Shown piece after piece: positions 35,676-48,758 of a stretch of DNA of 64,000 nt. Both the position numbers and the translations under genes were made by a program. This stretch comes from Paraburkholderia rhizosphaerae (lineage in GTDB: Bacteria; Pseudomonadota; Gammaproteobacteria; Burkholderiales; Burkholderiaceae), in assembly GCF_004366595.1 (NCBI RefSeq), contig NZ_SORE01000001.1, positions 434,001 to 498,000 of the forward strand, written 5' to 3'. Under the pieces are notes generated by a model. That model had not been told where the DNA came from, did no database searches, and was given only the letters and a program-made list of their open reading frames with translations. The stretch's first letter is position 1, and the number at the start of each line of letters is the position of its first letter.

Positions 35676-35724
35676 TTTCCGAGGAAAATAAATTGTTGAC
35701 GAGGAAAATATGTGTTCCTACCAT
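35676..35724 (+). promoter_or_regulatory. amidase operon promoter with operator repeats
   Basis: A good sigma-70 pattern is visible: TTGACG at 35696-35701, a 17-bp spacer, TACCAT at 35719-35724. A TTTCC-GA-GGAAA palindrome at 35676-35687 matches the candidate MarR site at 34428. An 11-bp direct repeat CGAGGAAAATA (35680-35690 and 35700-35710), spaced exactly 20 bp, straddles the -35 element. Confidence 0.6.
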
Positions 35725-35840
35725 GGGTCTCAGATCAGGCGTTCGTATGCCGAAACGTCCTGTTTATCCAGACACGCCTGCACGAGTGCACAGCAAGCAG
35801 GCGGCAATCCGACACGAATCCGTTCGAGCGAGGAAACGCC

Positions 35841-37358
35841 ATGGCAGTGAAACGTCCGACACCCGCCCAGCTTGATGAAGTTGCCAAAAGCCTCGGCATG
35901 CATCTGTCCGAAGCGCAGCTCGCCGCCTATCACACGTTGTTGCAGCCCAATTTCGACGCATACGATGTGATCGACGCGATGCCCGATTACATCCCGCGCG
36001 TCACCTATCCGCGCACCCCGGGCTATCGGCCTTCCGGCGATGAAAACCGCTATAACGCGTGGTACGTGAAAACTGAAGTGAAGGGTGCGCCCACGGGCAA
36101 GCTCGCCGGCAAGACTGTCGCGCTGAAGGACAACGTTTGCCTTGCGGGTGTGCCGATGATGAATGGCGCGTCCACACTCGAGGGCTATGTGCCGGATGTC
36201 GATGCGACTATCGTGACGCGTCTGCTCGACGCGGGCGCGACCATCGTCGGCAAGGCGACCTGCGAGTATTTCTGCTTCTCCGGCGGTTCGCACACGAGCG
36301 CGCCGGCGCCGGTACACAACCCCCGCAAGATCGGCTATTCGGCGGGCGGTTCTTCATCGGGAAGCGCCGCGCTGGTGGCCGCGGGAGAAGTCGATCTCGC
36401 GATCGGCGGCGATCAGGGCGGCTCGATCCGCATGCCGGCCTCCTATTGCGGCGTCTATGGGATGAAGCCCACGCACGGGCTCGTTCCTTATACCGGCGTC
36501 ATGCCGATCGAATTGACCATCGACCATACCGGCCCAATGACGGCGAACGTCACGGATAACGCGTTGATGCTCGAGGTGCTGGCTGGGCCCGACGGTCTCG
36601 ATCCGCGCCAATACGCCGGGCAAACCGCCAAGCCTTACGCGGAGCTCATGAAAGAGGGCGTGCGCGGCTTGAAGATCGGCGTAGTGAAGGAAGGCTTCGG
36701 CTGGCCGCAGTCGCTTGCTGCGTCCGATGCCAAAGTGCGCGCCGCCGCCGATCATTTCGCCGAACTCGGTGCGAAGGTGAGCGACGTATCGATACCGATG
36801 CATCGCGTCGGTCCGTCGATCTGGTTGCCGATTGCCGCTGAAGGCGCGACCCAGCAGATGATGAAAGACAACGGTCACGGCTTCAACTGGAAGGGCCTCT
36901 ACGTGACCAGCATGGTGGACTTCCACGCCGGTTGGCGCGAGCGTGCGGACGAGTTGTCCGAAACACTGAAGATCACGATGGTGCTAGGCGAGTACTTTAT
37001 CCGTCACTATCGTGGGCGCTTCTATGCGAAGGCGCAGAATCTTTCCCGCCAGCTCACGGCTGCCTATGACGCCGCTTTCGCCGACTACGATCTGCTGCTT
37101 ATGCCGACGCTACCGCTTACGGCGACGCCGCTGCCGGAGCCCGGCGCGAGCGTCGACGAAGTGGTCACGCGCGCGTTCGAAATGCTGCCGAATACCTGCC
37201 CGTTCGATTGCACCGGGCATCCTGCGATGAATGTGCCGTGCGGCACGGTCGACGGTCTGCCGGTGGGCATGATGCTGGTCGGCAAGCATTGGGATGAAGC
37301 GACGATCTATCGCGGCGCTTATGCATTCGAGCAGTCGGTCGACTGGATCAAGCTCTGA
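35841..37358 (+). CDS. amidase-signature-family amidase
   Basis: Cytoplasmic amide hydrolase of 505 residues. The Ser-cisSer-Lys catalytic set is intact: Lys in [12 protein letters not shown], the serine-rich loop [20 protein letters not shown], and the nucleophile region [13 protein letters not shown]. The long N-terminal part (first 90 residues) and overall length resemble Rhodococcus-type enantioselective or aliphatic amidases linked to nitrile use. The ATG at 35841 has GAGG upstream. It is the first enzyme of a six-gene operon that continues with a five-component Urt-like ABC transporter, so its substrate is probably imported by that system. Confidence 0.92.
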   Translation: MAVKRPTPAQLDEVAKSLGMHLSEAQLAAYHTLLQPNFDAYDVIDAMPDYIPRVTYPRTPGYRPSGDENRYNAWYVKTEVKGAPTGKLAGKTVALKDNVCLAGVPMMNGASTLEGYVPDVDATIVTRLLDAGATIVGKATCEYFCFSGGSHTSAPAPVHNPRKIGYSAGGSSSGSAALVAAGEVDLAIGGDQGGSIRMPASYCGVYGMKPTHGLVPYTGVMPIELTIDHTGPMTANVTDNALMLEVLAGPDGLDPRQYAGQTAKPYAELMKEGVRGLKIGVVKEGFGWPQSLAASDAKVRAAADHFAELGAKVSDVSIPMHRVGPSIWLPIAAEGATQQMMKDNGHGFNWKGLYVTSMVDFHAGWRERADELSETLKITMVLGEYFIRHYRGRFYAKAQNLSRQLTAAYDAAFADYDLLLMPTLPLTATPLPEPGASVDEVVTRAFEMLPNTCPFDCTGHPAMNVPCGTVDGLPVGMMLVGKHWDEATIYRGAYAFEQSVDWIKL

Positions 37359-37401
37359 GCCTGTCCTGTTCTTTCATCGTGTCACTTTCCGGAACCACGC
37401 T

Positions 37402-38628
37402 ATGGATCGACGTTCGTTTTTGAAGTCGTCTGCGGTATCGGCCGTGGCTGGCATGACGGGCACATTGCCGCTCATCGCCGAAGCAGCCGACGAGATTCTT
37501 GTCGGCGGCATCACCGACCTGTCGGGCGGCCTCGACATCTACGGCAAGCCGATGGCCGATTGCCTGACCCTCGCGGTCGAAGAATGGAACGCGCAGGGAG
37601 GTTTGCTCGGCAAACAGATCAAACTGCTGAACTACGATCCGCAATCGAGCATGCAGCTCTATACGCAGTTCTCGCAGCAAGCGGCGCTCAAGGACAAGGT
37701 CGCGGTCGTGCAAGGCGGCATCACGTCCGCGTCGCGCGAAGTGATGCGACCCGTGCTGGACCGCTATCGCACGCTCTACTTTTACAACACGCAGTATGAA
37801 GGGGGCGTTTGCGACCGCAACACGTTCTGTACGGGCGTGACGCCGGCGCAGACTGTCGCGAAGCTGGTTCCCTACGCGATGAAGCAATGGGGCAAGAAAG
37901 TCTATGTGATCGCAGCCGATTACAACTATGGTCAGATCACGTCGCAGTGGGTCAAGAAGTTCGTGCAGGAGAACGGCGGGTCGGTGGCATCGATCGACTT
38001 TTTCCCGCTCGATGTGACCAACTTTGGTCCGACCATTTCGAAGATCGAATCGGCGAAGCCCGACATGTTAGTTTCCGCGCTCGTCGGCGGCTCGCATATG
38101 TCGTTCTATCGGCAATGGGCGGCAGCGGGATTGCACAAGAAGATCCCACTCGCGTCGACGACCTTCGCGGTGGGTAACGAGCAGATCGTGCTGTCACCCG
38201 ACGAATGCGACGGCTTCCTCGTCTCGTATAACTACTTCGAGAGTCTGGACAACCCGGTGAACACCGCGTTCAAGGCGCGCTTTCACAAGCGTTTCGGCGC
38301 GAACTACCCGAACATCACCGAGCTCGCGATGGGCACTTATCAGGGCTTCAATTTGTGGGCGCAGGGCGTGAAGAAGGCAGGAACGCTCGAGCGTACCAAG
38401 GTGATCGACGCGCTCGAATCCGGCATCAGTATCGATGCGCCGAGCGGTAAGGTATCGATCGATCCGGCGACGCATCACTGCGTGCTCAACGTAAGCATTG
38501 CGCAGGTGAAGAATCACAAACTGGACATCGTGCAGACCTTCGTCGCGCAGCCGCCAAGCGATACCAGCGCGGTGTGCAACCTCATCAAGAATCCGCGCGA
38601 TAACCAGCAATATGTGATCAAGCTGTGA
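37402..38628 (+). CDS. Tat-exported urea/short-chain-amide ABC binding protein
   Basis: Periplasmic binding protein of 408 residues with a twin-arginine start (DRRSFLKSSAVSAVAG) and a cleavage region around residue 30 (AEAADE). The body is UrtA/AmiC-like: VGGITDLSGGLDIYGKPMAD, YFYNTQYEGGVCDRN and VYVIAADYNYGQITSQWVKK. The Cys pair CDRNTFC and another in AVCNL are unusual additions. It delivers substrate to the two permeases encoded downstream. First member of the transporter part of the amidase operon, 43 bp after the amidase stop. Confidence 0.92.
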   Translation: MDRRSFLKSSAVSAVAGMTGTLPLIAEAADEILVGGITDLSGGLDIYGKPMADCLTLAVEEWNAQGGLLGKQIKLLNYDPQSSMQLYTQFSQQAALKDKVAVVQGGITSASREVMRPVLDRYRTLYFYNTQYEGGVCDRNTFCTGVTPAQTVAKLVPYAMKQWGKKVYVIAADYNYGQITSQWVKKFVQENGGSVASIDFFPLDVTNFGPTISKIESAKPDMLVSALVGGSHMSFYRQWAAAGLHKKIPLASTTFAVGNEQIVLSPDECDGFLVSYNYFESLDNPVNTAFKARFHKRFGANYPNITELAMGTYQGFNLWAQGVKKAGTLERTKVIDALESGISIDAPSGKVSIDPATHHCVLNVSIAQVKNHKLDIVQTFVAQPPSDTSAVCNLIKNPRDNQQYVIKL

Positions 38629-38677
38629 GGTGCGCGCGTCGCATCGTTTTATCGGCGTCATACAAGGGAGCCAGGCG

Positions 38678-39544
38678 ATGGATCTTGCCGTGATTGTTCT
38701 GATTCAGGTGCTGTACGCGATAGCGAGCCTCGTCGTGATCTCGTCCGGGCTTGCGGTCATCTTCGGCATGATGAAGGTGATCAATCTCGCACACGGCGAG
38801 TTCATGATGCTGGGCGCTTATGCGTGCATCGAGGCGATCCATTTCGGCGTGAACCTATGGGTCGCAATTCTCGTCGTCGCGCCGGTCGTGGTCGCGCTGA
38901 TCGGCGTCGTGCTGGAGCGGGTGTTTATCCGGCGGTTGTACGGCCGGATGATCGACACGATGCTCGCGACGTGGGGGCTTTCGCTGCTGCTGATCGGTAT
39001 CGTCACATCGATCGCCGGTAATACGACTGCGGGCATCTCCGCGCCGCTCGGCAGCTTTGCCGTCGGTCGCTACTCGGTGAGCAGCTATACGCTCGTCATT
39101 ATTGCGATTGCCGCGGTGCTTGCGCTTGCGATGCGCTGGGTATTGCTGCACACGTCGCTCGGGCTGATTGCGCGCGGCACGATGCAGAATCCGCAAATGG
39201 CCGACGCGCTCGGCATCGCGCCGGGCCGTGTCTATTCCGCGACCTTCGCGATCGGTGCTGCGCTGTCGGGACTCGCCGGTGCGCTGCTCGCGCCGATGAC
39301 GGGCGTCGTGCCGACCATGGGCGGCGCATTCGTAGCCAAGGCGTTTATCACCGTGATCGGCGGCGGGCCGGCCATCGTGGCGGGACTGATCAGCTCGTCG
39401 ACGCTATTCGGTGCGATCAATCAGATCGCGACGTTTGCTTCGACGCCGGTATTCGGCGAAGTGGCGCTGCTGGCCGGCGCTATCGTGATGCTACGGCTCC
39501 TGCCGCGCGGCATCACCGGCCGCTTCTTCAAGGGGGCATTGTGA
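38678..39544 (+). CDS. Urt/Liv-type ABC permease 1
   Basis: 288-residue inner-membrane permease of the branched-chain amino acid/urea family (UrtB-like), about eight helices. Motifs: VIFGMMKVINLAHGEFMMLG near the start, MLATWGLSLLLIG, and ALSGLAGALLAPMTG. The ATG at 38678 has AAGGGAG. The stop overlaps the next permease start by 4 bp (GTGA), typical coupling. Confidence 0.93.
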   Translation: MDLAVIVLIQVLYAIASLVVISSGLAVIFGMMKVINLAHGEFMMLGAYACIEAIHFGVNLWVAILVVAPVVVALIGVVLERVFIRRLYGRMIDTMLATWGLSLLLIGIVTSIAGNTTAGISAPLGSFAVGRYSVSSYTLVIIAIAAVLALAMRWVLLHTSLGLIARGTMQNPQMADALGIAPGRVYSATFAIGAALSGLAGALLAPMTGVVPTMGGAFVAKAFITVIGGGPAIVAGLISSSTLFGAINQIATFASTPVFGEVALLAGAIVMLRLLPRGITGRFFKGAL

Positions 39545-40686
39545 ATAGCCCTGCCAATGCGAATCGCGCGATGCCGGTGCCGGACGCGCTGTCACGGTTC
39601 TCGCGCTCGTGGAAGAGCGCGGCGCTCACGCTGGCAATCGGCGTGCTGATGCTGATCATGCTGCCTCGCGTGCTGGACGACTTCGCGCTTGTGCAGGCAA
39701 CCGTGTACGCGGTGATGGCGATACTTGCCGTGAGTCTTGGCTTTGTGTGGGGCTTCGGTGGCATCCTGTGCTTCGGGCAGTCGGCGTTCTTCGGACTCGG
39801 CGCGTACACGTACGCAATCGCCGTCACGAATGTCGGCGACAGCACTGTGCCGTTCATTCTCGCGATCGTGCTGCCGGCCGCCTTCGCGGCGGTGCTCGGC
39901 TATCTGATCTTCTACGGTCGGCTGTCGGACGTGTACATGGGTGTCATCACCCTTACCGTCACGTTGATTTTGTTCAACACGGTCAATTCGACTGCGGGCC
40001 CGGAATGGACGATCGGCCACGCACCGCTCGGCGGCTTTAACGGCATTCCGAACATCGCGCCGCTCAATATGCCGGGCAATGTGGACGATGTCATCAGTCC
40101 GCGCGGCTTGTTCGAACTGTCGCTCGGCGCGCTGCTCGGCGTCTACCTGTTGCTGCGTGTGCTGCTTGCGTTGAAGATGGGGCGCGTCATCGTCGCGAGC
40201 AAGGAAAACGAACAGCGTCTGCTTCTGCTCGGTTACGACTCGCGCGCGTACAAGCTCTTCACGTTTGCGCTCGGCGCGGCGATCGCCGGGCTGTCGGGGT
40301 GTCTGTTCGCGAACTGGGGCGCGTTTACAAGTCCGACGGTATTTGGTCTCGCGCAATCGGCGCAAATCATTATCTGGGTCATCGTGGGCGGGCTGGGGAC
40401 GCTGGTCGGACCCGTCGTCGGTTGCGTGGCGATTCAATGGCTCACCGCGCAGATCGGCACGCAACAGACAATCAATTCAAATCTCGTGCTCGGCGCCATT
40501 CTCGTCGTGTTCGTGCTGATGGTGCCCAAGGGCATCGTTCCGGCTGTCGGCGAGATCGGCATGCGGCTTGCCGCATTAGTTCGGCGCGGCCGCAAAGTAT
40601 CGGGGGCGGCGCACGCGGCGGCGGGCGCATCGCATGACGAAGCGCGCAGTAACACGCATCGCCCATCGCACGAGGAAACCGCATGA
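39541..40686 (+). CDS. Urt/Liv-type ABC permease 2
   Basis: 381-residue UrtC-like permease, starting with GTG at 39541 and overlapping the previous gene by 4 bp and the next ATPase gene by 4 bp. It has the conserved FVWGFGGILCFGQSAFFGLG, YMGVITLTVTLILFNTVNST, and GLGTLVGPVVGC. About ten helices with a short cytoplasmic tail rich in Ala, Arg and His (last 40 residues). Confidence 0.93.
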   Translation: MNSPANANRAMPVPDALSRFSRSWKSAALTLAIGVLMLIMLPRVLDDFALVQATVYAVMAILAVSLGFVWGFGGILCFGQSAFFGLGAYTYAIAVTNVGDSTVPFILAIVLPAAFAAVLGYLIFYGRLSDVYMGVITLTVTLILFNTVNSTAGPEWTIGHAPLGGFNGIPNIAPLNMPGNVDDVISPRGLFELSLGALLGVYLLLRVLLALKMGRVIVASKENEQRLLLLGYDSRAYKLFTFALGAAIAGLSGCLFANWGAFTSPTVFGLAQSAQIIIWVIVGGLGTLVGPVVGCVAIQWLTAQIGTQQTINSNLVLGAILVVFVLMVPKGIVPAVGEIGMRLAALVRRGRKVSGAAHAAAGASHDEARSNTHRPSHEETA

Positions 40687-41402
40687 CGACGCCGCTGCTC
40701 GAAACGCGCAAGCTCAATGTCCGCTTCGGCGGCGTGCATGCGACCCGCGACGTCGACTTCACGCTCGCGGAGGCGGAATTGCGATGCGTGATCGGTCCGA
40801 ATGGTGCGGGCAAGAGCACGTTCTTCAAATTGCTGACAGGTCAGGTCAAACCGACGTCAGGGGAGATTCTGTTTCGCGGCAAGGACATCACCGCGATGCA
40901 GCCGCATGAGCCCGCGCGGTTGGGCATCGGCATCAAAACGCAAGTGCCGAGCCTTTTCAACGGGCTCTCCGTGTGGGAGAACGTGTGGCTCGCGGCGCGG
41001 CGCGTGAATACGCCGATGCAGACCGAGCGTGTGACGCGTGAAGTGCTGGAGCGGGTCGGCATGCTGTCGCATCGCGACGCGATCGCGGGCCTGCTTGCGC
41101 ACGGCGAGCGGCAGTGGGTCGAACTGGCGGTGGTGATCGCCGCGGACCCACCGCTCATTCTGCTCGATGAACCCGCGGCGGGCATGAGCGATGTGGAAGT
41201 CGCGCGCACGGCGGAGCTTATTCTGGAGATCAATCGGCGGCATGCACTTGTGGTGGTCGAGCACGATATGAGTTTTATCCGCCGCATCGCGAAGACAGTC
41301 ACGGTGTTGCATCAGGGCGCGGTGATTCGCGAAGACACGCCCGAACGCATCATGCGTGACCCGTTCATCCAGCAAATCTATCTCGGCAAGAAGCCGCATT
41401 GA
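40683..41402 (+). CDS. Urt/Liv-type ABC ATPase 1
   Basis: 239-residue UrtD/LivG-like ATPase. Walker A GPNGAGKST, Q-loop IGIKTQVPSLF, the degenerate signature LLAHGERQWVELA typical of UrtD proteins, Walker B LILLDEPAAGMS, and H-loop VVVEHDMSFIR. It works as a heterodimer with the next ATPase beneath the two permeases. Confidence 0.94.
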   Translation: MTTPLLETRKLNVRFGGVHATRDVDFTLAEAELRCVIGPNGAGKSTFFKLLTGQVKPTSGEILFRGKDITAMQPHEPARLGIGIKTQVPSLFNGLSVWENVWLAARRVNTPMQTERVTREVLERVGMLSHRDAIAGLLAHGERQWVELAVVIAADPPLILLDEPAAGMSDVEVARTAELILEINRRHALVVVEHDMSFIRRIAKTVTVLHQGAVIREDTPERIMRDPFIQQIYLGKKPH

Positions 41403-41413
41403 ACGGAGGCGCG

Positions 41414-42118
41414 ATGCTGGAAACACAACGCTTATGCGCAGGCTATGGCGCGATTCCGGTGTTGTACGACGTGGCGCTCTCGGTTCGCGACGGCGAGGCG
41501 ATTGGGATTCTCGGACACAACGGGATGGGCAAGACGACCTTGCTGCGCACATTGATTGGCGCGCTGCCCGCCACGGCGGGCACGATCCGGTTCGGCGCTG
41601 ACGATATCACTGCGCTGCCGCCGCACGCTCGCGCGCGGCGGGGGATGGCCTATGTGCCACAAGGCCGCGAGATTTTTCCGACGCTGTCCGCGTACGATAA
41701 TTTGCGGCTCGGCCTCGTGAAGACCGGACGCAAGCCGGACGATGCGATTGCCGCGCTGCTCGATGACTTTCCACGACTGCGTCCGCTACTTGACCGTCCA
41801 GGGGGGTCATTGTCGGGAGGCGAACAGCAGTTGCTTGCGCTGGCCCGCGCGCTGGCGGGTGAGCCATCGCTGCTGTTGCTCGATGAGCCGACCGAAGGTA
41901 TTCAGCCTTCGATCATCGAGGAAATCGCCGAGACGCTGGTGACGCTAAGAGAAAAACGCGGGTTGACGATTGTGCTGGTCGAGCAGAATCTCGACTTCAT
42001 CGCTGCGGTGTCTCAACGGGTGCTGGTCATCCGGCGCGGACAGATCGGCGATGAAATTCCCCGTGAGCATCTGGCGGACCCCGATAAGGTCAGCGAATAC
42101 ACGGGGGTTCATGCGTAG
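41414..42118 (+). CDS. Urt/Liv-type ABC ATPase 2
   Basis: 234-residue UrtE/LivF-like ATPase. Walker A GHNGMGKTT, Q-loop YVPQGREIFPTLSA, signature LSGGEQQLLALARAL, Walker B LLLLDEPTEGIQPS. I chose the ATG at 41414 with GGAGG 5 bp upstream rather than a TTG at 41399. The last gene of the amidase-ABC operon, ending 12 bp before the convergent serine hydrolase gene. Confidence 0.94.
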   Translation: MLETQRLCAGYGAIPVLYDVALSVRDGEAIGILGHNGMGKTTLLRTLIGALPATAGTIRFGADDITALPPHARARRGMAYVPQGREIFPTLSAYDNLRLGLVKTGRKPDDAIAALLDDFPRLRPLLDRPGGSLSGGEQQLLALARALAGEPSLLLLDEPTEGIQPSIIEEIAETLVTLREKRGLTIVLVEQNLDFIAAVSQRVLVIRRGQIGDEIPREHLADPDKVSEYTGVHA

Positions 42119-42130
42119 CGTCAAATCCGC

Positions 42131-43420
42131 TTACTTGACGGCCGCTAAAACCGCATTGAAGAAATCGTCGCGGTTGATCACTTCCATCCCGCCCGGCTTG
42201 GACTGTGCGCCCCACATCACGATGACCACCTTCTCTTTCGGATTGATGTAAAGGCCTTGTCCTTCGATGCCATGTCCGGCATAGGCGCCATCCTGAACCG
42301 ACTGTCCAGACGTTACCGGCCACCAGAAGTAGCCGTAGTGGGACACTTGGCCTGTGCTGAGCGTCTTCGGCGTGCCGGCCTCGGTTGTCCAGCCGGCAGG
42401 CACCACCTGCTGGCCATCGACGACACCGCCGTTTTCGATAAACACGCCAAAGCGGCCCCAATCGCGCAGCGTCGCGCTCAGGCCGCTACCGCCGATCTCG
42501 ACGCCATCCGGTGAGTCGAGCCACCACGTCGCATCGGACTGCATGCCAAGCGGCTTCCACACTTTCTCCGACAGGTACGCGGAGATCGTCTTGCCTTTGA
42601 GCGCGCCATGCAGGACTTCAGCGGCAACCTGCGTTTCGCCGGTGCTGTAGTTAAAGCGGCTGCCCGGCGGCACCGCGCGCGGCAACTTGCTCATCAGCTG
42701 GATCGTGCCGCCCGGCTTTTGTGCCAGTTGCACTTCGAGCAGTGCGCGCCGATCCGATTTCGGGTTCGTGTAGGTTTCATCCCAACGCACGCCCGAGGCC
42801 ATCATCAGGATGTTGCGGACCGTGACGCCGTCATACGCGGAACCGGTCAGTTGCGGCACGTAGCGCGTCACTGGATCGTCGATACTGCCGATCAGGCCGT
42901 CTTTGAGGGCGGCGCCGAACAGCGTCGACGTAATCGATTTGGCGAGCGACATCGACATCCAGCGCGTTTGTGGCGTGTTGCCGTACTGGTAGGTCTCGTA
43001 GACGATCTGGTCGTTCTTCAGGATCAGCAGTCCCGATACGCGGTCAAGCGCGAGGAAATCGAAGAGATCGTAGTGCTTGCCGTTCGAGACGAACTTGACC
43101 TGCGTGAGTTGCTGGGGCTGAGGCGCTTCAGGCAGCGGCGAGACGGTGTCGCCGCGGGCGATGCGGCGCGTCGGAAAGAGCTTGTCGATGTGGCGAAAAG
43201 TATGGACGGCCATGTCGGGCGTGAGCGCGCCGTCGTAGATCTGTTGCACGGTGCCGATCGGTTCGTCGCTGGACGCGTCGGTGGAGTGGTGAGCGTTGCT
43301 CGCGCATCCGCTGAGCAGGGCGATCGCGCTGCACAGCGTCAGTGCGAGTTGAGTCGAGCGGGAAACCACGTGCTTCTTGCAGGACAGACACGTGGCATTG
43401 CGCAACGCAGACACAGGCAT
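42131..43420 (-). CDS. serine-hydrolase lipoprotein, class C beta-lactamase fold
   Basis: Envelope protein of 429 residues. A lipobox (LLSGC, C39) suggests a lipid anchor after an unusually long N-region with three further cysteines. The beta-lactamase/esterase fold shows the SxxK catalytic motif SLAK at 158-161, the tyrosine motif in RFNYSTGETQ, and GHGIEGQG near the end replacing KTG with HxG. Such proteins are esterases, 6-aminohexanoate-dimer-hydrolase-like amidases or peptidases, rarely true lactamases. Lying inside the amide island, an oligoamide-hydrolysing role is an interesting but untested option. The ATG at 43420 has a GAGG site. Confidence 0.87.
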   Translation of the reverse strand: MPVSALRNATCLSCKKHVVSRSTQLALTLCSAIALLSGCASNAHHSTDASSDEPIGTVQQIYDGALTPDMAVHTFRHIDKLFPTRRIARGDTVSPLPEAPQPQQLTQVKFVSNGKHYDLFDFLALDRVSGLLILKNDQIVYETYQYGNTPQTRWMSMSLAKSITSTLFGAALKDGLIGSIDDPVTRYVPQLTGSAYDGVTVRNILMMASGVRWDETYTNPKSDRRALLEVQLAQKPGGTIQLMSKLPRAVPPGSRFNYSTGETQVAAEVLHGALKGKTISAYLSEKVWKPLGMQSDATWWLDSPDGVEIGGSGLSATLRDWGRFGVFIENGGVVDGQQVVPAGWTTEAGTPKTLSTGQVSHYGYFWWPVTSGQSVQDGAYAGHGIEGQGLYINPKEKVVIVMWGAQSKPGGMEVINRDDFFNAVLAAVK

Positions 43421-43654
43421 GGTGATCCTCTTGGTTGTTGGCATGTTCAAGGTCTTGCTGGCAGGGCAAGCGTCGGCAGCACGTCGTCCAGCGAGCGAAA
43501 GGATTTTAGTGGCTTTGGTTAAAGTGCGCTGGAGCCTGTCCGATTGATTCGTGAGTCGTTTGGCGATCGGTCGTGCTCGCCCGATTTTTTCTTTCTAGAA
43601 TGTATTGCGCGGTCGACCTACGCCGTGCCATTCGCTTTCCTTCAGGAGCCAGTC

Positions 43655-44104
43655 ATGATTTCCAGCCGCGCACAGGTAACCGAGATGATCGCCGCCGCAA
43701 AAGTCCGCAAGGGCCTCAAGTGGGCCGACGTCGCTAAAGAAGTTGGCTTGTCGAAAGAATGGACGACAGCGGGATGTCTGGGCCAGATGACTTTCGACAA
43801 GAAGCAGGCAGAGATTGTCGGCAAGCTTTTCGATCTGCCGGATGAAGCCGTTGCATGGCTTCAGATCGTCCCTTACAAGGGATCGCTGCCGACCGCGATA
43901 CCGACGGACCCGCTGATCTACCGCTGGTACGAAATCGTCAACGTCTATGGCACGACGATCAAGGAACTGATTCACGAGGAGTTTGGCGACGGCATTATGA
44001 GCGCGATCGACTTTTCAATGGACATCCAGCGCGAAAGCGACCCGAAAGGCGATCGCGTCCATGTGGTCTTGTCGGGGAAGTTTTTGCCGTACAAGACTTA
44101 CTAA
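43655..44104 (+). CDS. cynS: cyanase (cyanate hydratase)
   Basis: Cytoplasmic decameric enzyme that converts cyanate and bicarbonate to ammonia and CO2. Of 149 residues, residues 1-75 form the helix-turn-helix-like domain (MIAAAKVRKGLKWADVAKEV) and the C-terminal catalytic domain keeps R90, E93 and S116 (IYRWYEIVN and GIMSAIDFSM), equal to R96, E99 and S122 in E. coli. AGGAG precedes the ATG at 43655. No cynR or cynT is adjacent. It sits between the two amide transport clusters, adding a further ammonia source. Confidence 0.96.
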   Translation: MISSRAQVTEMIAAAKVRKGLKWADVAKEVGLSKEWTTAGCLGQMTFDKKQAEIVGKLFDLPDEAVAWLQIVPYKGSLPTAIPTDPLIYRWYEIVNVYGTTIKELIHEEFGDGIMSAIDFSMDIQRESDPKGDRVHVVLSGKFLPYKTY

Positions 44105-44169
44105 ACGCGCAATTCGACCTGTCGTGCCGGGACGCTTCGCGGGAAGGTGTTCGCCCGAAGCCATCAGGC

Positions 44170-45130
44170 CTAATGCCGGTTCACCGCTTTCACCGCGATC
44201 GCTGCGGCAGCGGAACGCGTCTCCACATGCAGCTTATGAAATAGATGTTCGAGATGCTTGTTCACTGTCCGTACCGCCATATTGAGTATCTCGCCGATAT
44301 CACGATTCGTCTTGCCGCGCGACAGCCACAGCAGCACTTCCGCCTCACGCGTCGTCAAGCCGAATCGTGCGGCTAGCACGCCTGTTTGCGCGACGTCGTC
44401 AAACTCCTCCAGAGCCAGAATCCACTCGCCCCGCGCTGGGCTACCCAGCACGCGCGCGGTACGTCGCACGCCCCCCGTGTTGCATTCGCACACAGCCTGC
44501 GGATCGCAGCCACGCTCGATCCACACGGTGAACCACTGCAGTAGCGTCGCAGGCAATCGGGTCGGCAACTCGTGTTCACTGCCGGCCGCTGCCGCATGAT
44601 GCGCAAGCCGCGCTGCGGCGAGCGGGTTTTGCCAGCGAATCGTGCCGTCCGCGGTCGTGATCAGCGCCGCACGCGCATCGAGACCCAGCACCGCATCCGC
44701 ATACCGTTGCGCTTTGGCGCGCTGAACGTGCGCAGCAATCCGCGCGCAGACCTCGCTGGGTTTCACGGGTTTCGTCACGTAGTCGATGCCGCCGACCCGA
44801 AACCCTTGCACCACATGTTCGGTTTCAATGAGTGCCGTCATGAAGATGACCGGCAAATGCTCGTGGCGGCGGTCGAGTTTAAGCTGCCTGCAAGCTTCAA
44901 AGCCATCCATGCCGGGCATCATCGCATCCATCAGCACGACGTCCGGTGTCACGCGTGACAGACACTTGAGCGCCGCTTCTCCGCTCAACGCGACGAGCAC
45001 CACATAGCCGGCCGTCTGCAGCGTATTGGACAGCAGTGCGAGATTGTCCGGTGTGTCGTCGACGATCAGCACGACGCTGCGGTTGCCGGCGAAGTCCGGT
45101 GCGGCTACCGCGGACAGATCGACGTAGGCT

Positions 45131-45138
<8 letters not shown>
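44170..45138 (-). CDS. response regulator, REC-PAS-like-LuxR HTH
   Basis: 322-residue output protein of the two-component system. Residues 20-140 are a receiver domain with acidic pair D27/D28, phosphorylation site D71 and K123 (YVTKPVKPSE). The middle (about 155-230) resembles a degenerate PAS domain (AALITTADGTIRWQNPLAAA). The C-terminal 65 residues form a LuxR-type HTH (FGLTTREAEVLLWLSRGKTN, then VRTVNKHLEHLFHKL). The start at 45138 overlaps the kinase stop by 8 bp, proving a translationally coupled pair. It probably binds the palindrome in the divergent region at 48642 and drives the second ABC-formamidase operon. Confidence 0.92.
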
Positions 45139-48568
<3,430 letters not shown>

Positions 48569-48637
48569 AGCGGTTGATCCAGTTTAGTGCGCACACTGGG
48601 CGGGTCGATGCATCGAGCAAATTACGGGCCATTCTTT

Positions 48638-48669
48638 TTGACCGATATACGTCAATCGACGTATATCGG
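48638..48669 (+). promoter_or_regulatory. divergent promoter with perfect 12-bp palindrome
   Basis: Two 12-bp arms (CCGATATACGTC at 48642-48653, GACGTATATCGG at 48658-48669) with a 4-nt AATC centre form a perfect inverted repeat. A sigma-70-like pair TTGACC (48638-48643) and GTATAT (48661-48666), spaced 17 bp, overlaps it on the plus strand. It lies midway between the kinase gene and the binding-protein gene and is the best candidate site for the LuxR-type response regulator or a repressor. Confidence 0.6.
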
Positions 48670-48758
48670 CGCCGAAATTGTCTTCCTACATTGCGGCCAC
48701 ATGGCGCCGGACATCGCCGGCGATTTACCGCGACGCAGATCAGACAAGGAGAATAACG

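Noticed and set aside
37386..37394. TTTCCGGAA between the amidase and binding-protein genes as a third MarR box
   Set aside because: It lacks the 2-bp centre of the other two boxes and lies inside the operon; short palindromes like this arise by chance.
42131..43420. Beta-lactamase resistance gene
   Set aside because: The fold is shared by esterases and amidases; the HxG motif and N-terminal architecture do not point to a true beta-lactamase.
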